DNA from: Desulfonatronum sp. SC1
Lineage (GTDB): Bacteria > Desulfobacterota > Desulfovibrionia > Desulfovibrionales > Desulfonatronaceae
Assembly: GCF_003046795.1 (NCBI RefSeq)
Contig: NZ_PZKN01000027.1
Coordinates: forward strand, 1 to 59,368
DNA: 59,368 nt
Direction: 5' to 3'
The translations under genes were made by a program, and so were the position numbers. Positions 20,101-26,210 of this stretch are shown piece by piece (position 1 is the stretch's first letter; the number at the start of each line of letters is the position of its first letter). The notes under the pieces were generated by a model. It had not been told where the DNA came from and did no database searches. It was given only the letters and a program-made list of their open reading frames with translations.

Positions 20101-20214
20101 TCCGGGGCCGGGGCTACCTACAGTTTCTATGCCACGTCCAACTGTTCCCTGGTGGCCCATTTCCGGGATAGTATCCCTCTGCCTGGCTTGCTGATGCTGT
20201 TATTGGACGAGTGA
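17200..20214 (+). CDS. Exported Delta-60 repeat protein, 14 repeats, with C-terminal modules and LLLDE tail
   Basis: This is a 1004-residue protein with a signal peptide ending P-V-C-A-Q-S. Fourteen Delta-60 repeats follow, each around Q-S/P-D-G-K-V-L-V-G-G-D-F and R-x-x-I/M-A-R-L, with D-G-S-L-D-T-x-F linking them. Three consecutive repeats at about 18550-19000 are almost identical in DNA, indicating recent internal duplication. A post-repeat domain follows (about 745-835), then a module beginning L-R-V-N-I-E-P-Q and an InlB-like repeat (F-S-H-W-T-L-N-G-Q-K). The tail is L-P-G-L-L-M-L-L-L-D-E. The two terminal modules and tail are homologous to the end of the SBBP protein at 11404-14184, although the repeat domains are unrelated. 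Confidence 0.87.
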   Translation: MMKARLIAGFLFVLIVQIHLGIAPVCAQSALDGFHPNADGTVRALAVQSDGKILVGGDFTTIAGTGRNRIARLHADGSLDTAFNPGTGATATVQSIAVQSDGKVLVGGDFTSYNGTSRNRIARLNTDGSLDPSFNPGSGVEPPDSAVYALAIQSDGKVVIGGLFTTVGGITRNNIARLNIDGSLDPTFNPGTGTDALIWDLTVQSDGKVLVGGNFTTYNGTSRNRIVRLHADGSLDPTFNPGSGVEGTSVYSLGLQADGKVLIGGTFSAYNGTPRQSIARLTSSGSLDTSFTAGSSGTVYELKIQPDGATLVGGIFTQLVGQDRSNMGRLLPDGSIDPDFDPGVGVVGDFVWALETQPDGQILVGGLFTTLGGQARGNIGRLYPDGTLDADCNPNADNQVSALAVQPDGKILMGGLFTTVGGTGRNRIARLYPDGTLDAAFDIGSGFDGLVRSLAVQPDGKILAAGAFTEYNGTGRKYMARLHADGSLDTSFASTGSGLNNAVSSLALQPDGKVLVGGDFTSYNGTDRKYMARLHADGSLDTTFASTGTGLDDIVSSLALQPDGKVLVGGDFTSYNDTGRKYMARLHADGSLDTAFVPATISGNRVYALALLPDGTVCMAGDFFEVGSVSRDKIARLGAGGVLDQTFFPGTGANNLIYTLVLDADGKVLIGGDFSTYNGTDRSRIARVNGDGSLDTTFIPQGTTNGSIRALALQVDGKVLAGGWFTSLAGQNRNRIGRLSVAGAVLQSLDASGDGASMTWTRSGAGPEFFRVTFEQSLDGTSYNLLGSGTRVAGGWQLSGLSLPKAQNFWIRARGYHASGEYTASQSMAESVGNFFLAGSLRVNIEPQGARQAGAGWRRVGTSDNWRGSGTTEYGLPVGQHGVTFKRVAGWNTKADENVTILSGQSTTLSVTYTSNTTQYQVSLAAGDNNGSVAGGGTFVHNTWVTVRAIPKKGYAFSHWTLNGQKISGAGATYSFYATSNCSLVAHFRDSIPLPGLLMLLLDE

Positions 20215-20416
20215 GCACATCCGGGCGGGGAAGACCCGGAAAACAACCTGGTGATGTGCTCAAGACCACCTGAAGAAAGGCAGTTCATCGGCAGGAGAGG
20301 ATGAATCCATGTTTGGTGCTCTCTGTATCGAGATGATTCCCGCGCGGATCTGGTGCCTGGCCAGAGCCCTGTGCGAAATACGATGCCGGGGTGCACATAT
20401 TCGTTTGTGACGAGCA

Positions 20417-20456
20417 ACGCCCATTTCCGGAAGATGTCCGGGGATGGGCGTTTTTT
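20417..20456 (+). terminator. Rho-independent terminator
   Basis: ACGCCCATTTCCGG pairs with CCGGGGATGGGCGT around a short loop and is followed by TTTTTT. It closes the unit of the large Delta-60 gene about 200 bp upstream. Confidence 0.75.
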
Positions 20457-20543
20457 ATTGACGTCCGCCCAAGACGCAGCCCGATTCAGGATTGATGGGG
20501 TGTTAGTCATGAACGATGACCCTAACTCGCAAGGAGCCCTTTC

Positions 20544-20615
20544 ATGACGGTTGCTCTTCCCGGAACATGCCGCATATCCGTCGCCTTCGTCTTGTTTCTT
20601 TTGCTGGACGAGTAA
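20544..20615 (+). CDS. 23-residue leader-plus-tail mini-ORF
   Basis: AAGGAG (20530-20535) lies 8 bases before the ATG of a 23-codon frame, M-T-V-A-L-P-G-T-C-R-I-S-V-A-F-V-L-F-L-L-L-D-E, ending TAA. It starts like a signal peptide and ends in the F-L-L-L-D-E tail with nothing between. It could be an internal-deletion remnant of a tailed exported protein, or a genuine tiny protein. The good ribosome site and intact tail-plus-stop argue against pure chance. Translation is unproven. Confidence 0.4.
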   Translation: MTVALPGTCRISVAFVLFLLLDE

Positions 20616-20684
20616 AAGGCCGCAAAACATCATTGGTTGGGAGAATGGGATACTATTGAGGAATCGTTTCACAAGGAGGCAGCC

Positions 20685-21407
20685 ATGCCACGCGCATTCA
20701 TGCTGATTATTTCCATGTTGCTTTATTTCCCGGTGCAAGTCTTCGCGGACTTCTATGTCATCCCCGGCGGCGGACCGCCCGCGGGCACGGAAATCAGATC
20801 CACGCCGTACATCATCTCCTCGCCCGGCATGTACTTCCTCAAGAAGAACCTGTCCTGTCCGGCGGGAACCCACTGCATCACCATCGCCGCGGACGACGTG
20901 ACTTTGGACCTGATGGGTTTCAGCCTGAGCGGATCGGGCGGGACCGGCAATTTTGACGGCATTCACATCGTGCAGCGCAAAAACGTGGAGGTGCGCAACG
21001 GTACAATCCTCAATTTTCAAAGAAACGGCGTGATGGAGTCGGGCGCTACGTTTCTGGAAGGCAGGCACAGGATGATCAACCTGCGCCTGTACGGCAACGG
21101 CGTCAATGGGATCTCTCTTGCCAGCGAATTAAATACGATAATCGGGTGTACAGCAACACACAACGCATCCACCGGTATCTATTCCGGCGCCGGCAGCGTG
21201 TTCAGGGACAATGTCTGTTCGTATAACAAGTTCGGTCTGATGGCCGCCCACTACGCGTCGGTCATCGGGAACTCTTGCACGCGGAATTCTCTCATCGGGA
21301 TATTTTGCGGCCCGCAATGCCTGATCGTGGACAATGTCGCCATCTTGAATGGCAGTAGGAATATTTATACCCAGGCCAGCGTCCTGGAACGTAATCTGGC
21401 GCCGTAG
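20685..21407 (+). CDS. Exported right-handed beta-helix protein without tail
   Basis: This is a 240-residue protein starting 7 bases after AAGGAGG, with a signal peptide ending V-F-A-D-F. The body has the motifs I-T-I-A-A-D-D-V-T-L-D-L-M-G-F and then short repeated strands with N-G-V, N-T-I-I-G-C, G-I-Y-S-G and G-N-S-C-T-R-N-S, typical of pectate-lyase-like parallel beta-helix (NosD-like) proteins. It ends at TAG 21405-21407 with N-L-A-P and has no LLLDE tail. Reading through the stop gives about 75 further codons but no tail, so it is either a naturally tailless member or truncated. Catalytic residues are not evident. Confidence 0.75.
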   Translation: MPRAFMLIISMLLYFPVQVFADFYVIPGGGPPAGTEIRSTPYIISSPGMYFLKKNLSCPAGTHCITIAADDVTLDLMGFSLSGSGGTGNFDGIHIVQRKNVEVRNGTILNFQRNGVMESGATFLEGRHRMINLRLYGNGVNGISLASELNTIIGCTATHNASTGIYSGAGSVFRDNVCSYNKFGLMAAHYASVIGNSCTRNSLIGIFCGPQCLIVDNVAILNGSRNIYTQASVLERNLAP

Positions 21408-21468
21408 CCAGGGCCGATCAATTATTCGTCGGCGCAGCAAAACACCTCCATCCCCGAGGATATCTCCA

Positions 21469-21636
21469 ATGACACACAACTGAATCATTGCCTGGATGGC
21501 CATGTCGGTTCTTCTGTTGTCCGCTTCGGCGACGGCCATGAGCATGCCGGATGCCGGGCAAAACAAATGCTACGACAATACCCAGGAAATCGCCTGCCCC
21601 CAGCCCGGCGTGCTGATGCTTCTGTTGGGTGAATAG
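21469..21636 (+). pseudogene. Truncated DUF1566-like leader fused to LLLGE tail, in-frame TGA
   Basis: From ATG 21469 the frame reads M-T-H-N, TGA (21481-21483), then I-I-A-W-M-A-M-S-V-L-L-L-S-A-S-A-T-A (signal peptide). It continues D-A-G-Q-N-K-C-Y-D-N-T-Q-E-I-A-C-P-Q-P-G and runs directly into V-L-M-L-L-L-G-E and TAG. The C-Y-D-N-x-x-E-I-x-C-P segment is the usual N-terminus of exported DUF1566 (Lcl-type) proteins, whose bodies are several hundred residues. Here the whole body is missing and the tail follows at once. If the TGA is a true stop, translation could still begin at ATG 21496 and yield a 46-residue product. Upstream GAGGA (about 21456) suits the 21469 start. Confidence 0.6.
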
Positions 21637-21709
21637 AGAAGGGGCATGGGGAAATTAATCATCGACGGGCGCAACTGAAGCCGAGCGACTTGAGAGAAAG
21701 GCGGTTCGT

Positions 21710-22837
21710 CTAGTCAATGGTTGAATTGTGGACTTGAGGTGGGCCGTCTCCAAGATAAAAAATTCCTGGATAACCATGTGTTTCAAAGCCGTCACTGGGG
21801 TTGCGGACCAGGATGGAATCCTTGATGATCAGGTGCCCGGACCGGTTGTTGCTGACATAAAAGATGGCACCCCCACCCTCACGGGCATGATTGTCCTCGA
21901 TACGCGTGCCGCAAATGTTGAGATCAAACCTGTTCCCGTCGTTATAGATCGCTCCGCCGCTTCCCCCGCCAGGCGTTCCCGGCCGTTGCGGATTGGCGCC
22001 GAAGCCGACGGCTGAATTATGGCTGAACAGGGAATTGAACACGGAGTATGAAACTCCGATGCTACTCAGCCCCCCTCCATTCGAGCAGATATTCCCGAAC
22101 CGCGGCTCTCCCCCGAAGGTGCTGTTGACGACATACAGCGGCTTGTTCTCGTGCTGACTGAACGCCCGAACGGCCGCTCCTCCCACATCGGGCCCGGTGG
22201 TCGCGCACCTGTTGCTCAGAAAACGGCAGTTAACCACCTTCAAGCGCCCCCCTCGCGCTCAAATAGCCCCGCCGCCGTCGTACCTCTGTTCATCGGATGA
22301 ATTTCCCTCAAGAAAAGTGAGGTTTTGTACGGTAAGCCGGGGATGATCCTGATTCTGGCAATGCGAGGTTGTCCATATCTGATCTGGGTCGCAGGTGTTC
22401 ATGTAGAGTATTCTCCGCGCATTCCCGCCGCTCAGGGCGATTTTTCCTCTGCCGTCGATGACGATTTTCGGTCCGGTGTTGTTGAAGATCTTCGCGGTTT
22501 CTTCCAGGTGGATAACGAGGGGCCTCGGGCCGCAGTTGAAGGTGATGACGCCTCCCTTAGCTATTGTGTCGACAACAGCTGCGCTGGTGCAACTTTGTGG
22601 AGAACCGTCGCCGATGACGTGATCCGGCATGGAGGTGTCCTCCAGTTCCGCCTCGGCCGGAAGAGGGCAGTGGCCGTCCGGGTTGCCCGTCGGCGGCCAG
22701 GTTCTCCAGGGATTTGCTGTTCCCGCGAGGATGGCCGGCAGAAAAAGGAGTAGGTCGTCGGAGTCATTCGAGCAAAAAGCCGTTCTTTGCGCAGAGAGTG
22801 CGCAGAACAGCAAGAGAAAAAGGAGCAGTCGGTTCAT
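21710..22837 (-). pseudogene. Exported beta-helix protein split by in-frame TGA
   Basis: Two same-frame pieces on the minus strand form one gene. The first (22837 to 22259) has a signal peptide (M-N-R-L-L-L-F-L-L-L-F) and beta-helix start motifs V-I-T-F-N-C-G-P, I-V-I-D-G-R-G-K-I-A-L-S-G and L-T-V-Q-N-L-T-F. It ends Y-D-G-G-G-A-I, then TGA at 22261-22259, after which the frame continues A-R-G-G-R-L-K-V-V-N-C-R-F. Beta-helix relatives normally have W or Y at that position, so TGG to TGA is likely. The second piece carries N-S-T-F, G-G-G-L-S-S, G-G-A-I-Y-N and N-S-I-L. It ends at TAG 21710-21712 with no tail. It is transcribed opposite to its neighbours. Confidence 0.75.
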
Positions 22838-23199
22838 AGTTTTAGATAGCGATGCAATAGAAAGGACGAAGAACTCTTGATCTGTATTGCATAATCATCA
22901 ATAAGCCAATCGGCTGAAGGTGTCCTGCCCTTGCATGGACAGGATGAGAACAAGGTGTGCTGAATTCACTGGCATCTATACATGTTGTCGAAAATCCGTC
23001 CTCAGTATCGACGCTTAGATCAACGATGAAGCGCAATTTTCCGATGCCTTCGCGCTGACCTTATAGTCGTCGGTTTGACGTCTTGTCACCTGGATACGTA
23101 GAAAAAACAACACTGCGTAGCACAGAGTATTATCAGGTCAGGTCAAACAAGGCTGGTGAATGTTCGTTGCTTGGCGATATTTCTCGGGACAAGCGGGGA

Positions 23200-24420
23200 T
23201 TAATCATCCAGGAGCAAGGCCGGGATGGCTGGGTTGAAACGTGTGGTGCCCTGTTCGTACTCGTCCGCCCCGATGTCGATTCCTCGGCCCATGGGCCTTT
23301 GCTGGCCGTCATAATCCAGAAAGGGCGACGGCAAGCCCGGAATGGCCGAGGTGCCGGCATCGACCACGCCCGGCACGGCCGTAGCCAGATGCAGGTCCCC
23401 GCTGTCCGGAGCGACGAACCAGGCGGCCTGGGCCGTGGTCACATTGTGGGTCACAGTGGCCGTTCCTCCGTTTCTCGAGACGATAGCCTTGTTGGTCAGG
23501 TTGTTGGCGATGAAGGCCCCGGTGGTGGTCGCGAAGCGATACTCTATGGCATTGGGGTAGCCGTGGTCAAAAAAAATGGTGTTGTTGTAGACCCGGGCGT
23601 CGGTGCTGGACTGGAGATCGATGCCCACGTCGGCAAAGGCCGGGTTCCTGGTGCTGTGGTAGATCATGTTGTTGCGGATGACTCCCCGGACATGGGTCGA
23701 CGATCCCAGGCCGAAACCAATCCCCCGGTCGCAGTCGATGATCAGGTTGCCCTCGACCAGGGTGTCCCGGGAGCCGGACCAGAAATGGACGGCATGTTCG
23801 GCGATGGAGCCGGAAGGACTGGCGATGTTCTTGAAAATGTTGTTGCGGACAACCCAGTTGTGGGATCTGTGGGCATCGATTCCGCCGATGTACCATTGGG
23901 GCCCGATTCCGGCCGAGTATTCAAAAAGGCTGTTTTCCACCAGGCCGTTGGTGGAGGCATGGGGGCTCGAGGGGTTGGTGGACACCTTGACCATCTGTTC
24001 CTTGGTGTCCACGATGCGCAGATTGGAAATGGTCACATGGCTGGCCCCGAGTTCCCCGTGGACCTGGACAGCGTGGTAATAGACCCAGCCAATGGTCATG
24101 TCCCGGACCGTGAAATAGGACCCCCGGACCAGAAAGACATGGGAGACACCGCCATCCATGCCCTGACCCCGGATGATGACCGCATTCCGGTTGCCGGACT
24201 GGCTACGGATGGTGATATTGTCGCCGGTGATATGGAGCAAACTGGAGAGGGTATAGGTCCCGTCGGCCACGAGGATGGTCTTGTCCCCGCCGACATTGGC
24301 ATTGTTTACGGCCGTCCGCAGTTGTTCCACGGAGCTGACCACCACCGCGGCCACGGCCTGGGAATTCGCAAGAATCAGGCCCAGGCAAAGGAGTGCCGTC
24401 TTCAGCATCCGAGCAGTCAT
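23200..24420 (-). CDS. Exported pectate-lyase-like beta-helix protein with diverged LLLDD tail
   Basis: This is a 406-residue minus-strand protein with a signal peptide ending A-V-A-A-V. Its fold is a right-handed beta-helix: I-L-V-A-D-G-T-Y-T-L, N-A-V-I-I-R-G-Q-G, V-R-D-M-T-I-G, N-N-I-F-K-N-I, V-E-G-N-L-I-I-D-C and V-Y-N-N-T-I-F. It then has the choice-of-anchor Q signature A-G-T-S-A-I-P-G, D-Y-D-G-Q-Q-R-P and D-I-G-A-D-E-Y. The C-terminus is N-P-A-I-P-A-L-L-L-D-D, a diverged tail. The minus-strand orientation shows that the tail family is not an artefact of one long duplicated plus-strand run. Polysaccharide binding or cleavage is possible. The 22838-23199 gap upstream of the split beta-helix gene holds nothing I can support. 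Confidence 0.83.
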   Translation of the reverse strand: MTARMLKTALLCLGLILANSQAVAAVVVSSVEQLRTAVNNANVGGDKTILVADGTYTLSSLLHITGDNITIRSQSGNRNAVIIRGQGMDGGVSHVFLVRGSYFTVRDMTIGWVYYHAVQVHGELGASHVTISNLRIVDTKEQMVKVSTNPSSPHASTNGLVENSLFEYSAGIGPQWYIGGIDAHRSHNWVVRNNIFKNIASPSGSIAEHAVHFWSGSRDTLVEGNLIIDCDRGIGFGLGSSTHVRGVIRNNMIYHSTRNPAFADVGIDLQSSTDARVYNNTIFFDHGYPNAIEYRFATTTGAFIANNLTNKAIVSRNGGTATVTHNVTTAQAAWFVAPDSGDLHLATAVPGVVDAGTSAIPGLPSPFLDYDGQQRPMGRGIDIGADEYEQGTTRFNPAIPALLLDD

Positions 24421-24443
24421 AAGCCACCTCCTGTTCCCCTTAG

Positions 24444-24665
24444 CTGAGTGTTGAAAAAGTCCTTATCTGACAGGCCGTACAAAAAATCCCAAGTGCAAGA
24501 AGCAAGAAAGCTATCCGGCCACGTCCCGTGTCCGGCCCCCGCGGGCTGTCGCTTCGCCACATTTTCGATTGCCGTCCTGGCAATCGAATCAAGGTCGAGG
24601 CGCATTTATTCATCGTGAGAGTTTGAACGTTTTGCGGCGACGCAGCAATTGGGAGTTTTTCAACG
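24444..24665. repeat. MITE-like element, copy A
   Basis: A ~222-bp sequence is bounded by GAGTGTTGAAAAAGTC at one end and GGGAGTTTTTCAAC at the other, imperfect terminal inverted repeats. It recurs, inverted and diverged, at 53770-53992. It contains no gene I can support. The rest of 24421-24819 shows nothing beyond the ribosome site of the next gene. Confidence 0.7.
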
Positions 24666-24819
24666 GATTGCTAATGATCAACTCCGCTGGCCTTTTGATT
24701 CGAATTCTGGCCCTCATTTTGCAAAATCGATAGTTGCGAGGTGAACCGTGGGAATATTTTTCCGCATATTGGGTTCGTACCCAAGCACAGGCTGAATGTT
24801 TTTCCAAACCGGAGGGGTT

Positions 24820-25791
24820 ATGCAAATTACTCCAGATGCATCTGGTCAGGTCCCATTTGCGAATCAAGATCAGGCGGCACGAGTTACGAAAAAGGCAGAG
24901 GCGTTAAGTCAGGCCGGCGATCTCAGATCAGATGGACACTTGAAAGCAGTTGTCAGGCAAGGCGAACTTCCCCACTTATCCAAAAAGAGCGAAAGCTTCC
25001 AGCACCAGCTGGAGCGAAAGCAGGTTGAATCAACTCCGCTACGCAAGGATGGATCGTACACTGACTCGTTGGCATCGCCCCCCGGTTTCCGTGACGACCC
25101 GTTGGCCACAGCGCCCGGCTTCCGGGACGACCCGCTGGCTACAGCGCCTGGCTTCCGGGATGATCCGCTGGCCACAGCGCCCGGCTTCCGGGATGATCCG
25201 CTGGCTACCGCGCCTGGTTTCCGGGACGACCCGTTGGCTACCGCGCCTGGTTTCCGGGACGACCCGCTGGCCACAGCGCCCGGCTTCCGGGACGACCCGT
25301 TGGCTACCGCGCCCGGTTTCCGGGACGACCCGTTGGCTACCGCGCCTGGTTTCCGGGACGACCCGCTGGCTACCGCGCCCGGCTTCCGGGATGATCCGCT
25401 GGCTACAGCGCCCGGCTTCCGGGATGATCCGCTGGCTACAGCGCCCGGTTTCCGGGATGATCCGCTGGCTACCGCGCCTGGTTTCCGGGACGACCCGCTG
25501 GCTACCGCGCCCGGTTTCCGGGATGATCCGCTGGCTACAGCGCCTGGCTTCCGTGACGACCCGTTGGCTACCGCGCCTGGCTTTCGGGACGACAACCCCG
25601 GCGGTATTGGCAAGGTGAACAGCGGATATTTTTGGCCCAGGTTTTTTGATCAACCAAGCAACCCTGATATATCGTCCGGAGATGATATTGGCCAATCACT
25701 TCACCAAACTGCTTCTCGTGGACTCTCTCTTGGCCTGACTCATTGGGCGGCCATGCAGGTTCAAATTATGCTTCAGGCCGACAAGGAGTGA
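24820..25791 (+). CDS. Protein with 11-residue tandem repeat (D-D-P-L-A-T-A-P-G-F-R)
   Basis: This is a 323-residue protein starting after GGAGGGG. The N-terminal ~85 residues are hydrophilic with no signal peptide. About 16 copies of P-G-F-R-D-D, spaced exactly 11 residues (33 bp), follow. The unit D-D-P-L-A-T-A-P-G-F-R is almost invariant in protein, while the DNA varies at wobble positions (GAC/GAT, CTG/TTG, ACA/ACC, GGC/GGT). The C-terminal ~65 residues are non-repetitive (N-S-G-Y-F-W-P-R-F-F, then G-L-T-H-W-A-A-M-Q-V-Q-I-M-L). It has no LLLDE tail. I do not recognise it. Options include a repetitive structural or adhesin-like protein, a leaderless substrate for another exporter, or a multi-core peptide precursor. 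No modification enzymes are nearby. Confidence 0.7.
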   Translation: MQITPDASGQVPFANQDQAARVTKKAEALSQAGDLRSDGHLKAVVRQGELPHLSKKSESFQHQLERKQVESTPLRKDGSYTDSLASPPGFRDDPLATAPGFRDDPLATAPGFRDDPLATAPGFRDDPLATAPGFRDDPLATAPGFRDDPLATAPGFRDDPLATAPGFRDDPLATAPGFRDDPLATAPGFRDDPLATAPGFRDDPLATAPGFRDDPLATAPGFRDDPLATAPGFRDDPLATAPGFRDDPLATAPGFRDDNPGGIGKVNSGYFWPRFFDQPSNPDISSGDDIGQSLHQTASRGLSLGLTHWAAMQVQIMLQADKE

Positions 25792-25819
25792 TCGAACGGG
25801 ATAGGCTATACAGATTATT

Positions 25820-26210
25820 TTCGGCAGAGCCTCCTCCTTTCAGCAAGCGTGCGCAATTTATGATGCGCACGCTTTTTTTATTCCTCGCCCGTAGATTTTT
25901 CTTGCCTTGTCCATCCCTCTTGTCGTAATGTTTAACCAGGTAGTTTTTATCCGAAAACGGCCTTTTATCCTTTTGGCTGCGTCAGTCTTCACGAATTATT
26001 TCGTCAACGTATTGATTGCGCCTCGTTGTAATTGCTTGACTTTCTTGCCAAAAGAATAAATTTCTCGTTTCTTGATTGATAGCCGGCAGTTTCAGCATCC
26101 GGAATTAAAACAGTTTCCGGGTGGAAACTAGTTAACTAGCTCAGATAGTTCAAAATATGCTTCAACATTTCCGCCTTTTTTCAAACCTATTGCCTCAAGG
26201 AGTGTCATAA
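25820..26210 (+). repeat. Duplicated upstream segment, copy 1
   Basis: This leader segment (terminator, then about 330 bases without a gene) is repeated at about 29604-29979 with small differences, immediately before a second near-identical protease gene. It holds a 7-bp perfect hairpin, AGTTTCC-GGGT-GGAAACT, at 26112-26129, 82 bases before the ATG. The hairpin is kept unchanged in copy 2 (29881-29898), which hints at a 5' leader regulatory element. Promoter boxes cannot be assigned with confidence. Confidence 0.65.
25846..25879 (+). terminator. Rho-independent terminator
   Basis: AAGCGTGCGCA pairs with TGCGCACGCTT and is followed by seven T. It ends the repeat-protein gene. A near-identical copy is at 29618-29650, within the duplicated upstream segment of the third protease. 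Confidence 0.8.

Noticed and set aside
22259-22261. Selenocysteine at the in-frame TGA
   Set aside because: The position is a structural beta-helix residue with no known selenoprotein family, and no SECIS-like hairpin is evident after it.
23083-24447. Plus-strand 454-codon frame opposite the beta-helix gene
   Set aside because: The minus-strand frame has a signal peptide, family motifs and the tail; the plus frame is G/V-rich shadow.
25083-25591. CRISPR array
   Set aside because: Units are contiguous with no unique spacers, and they lie inside a reading frame.
24909-25695. Other long open frames over the 33-bp repeat (both strands)
   Set aside because: A 33-bp period keeps all frames open; only the 24820 frame has a ribosome site and wobble-type variation.
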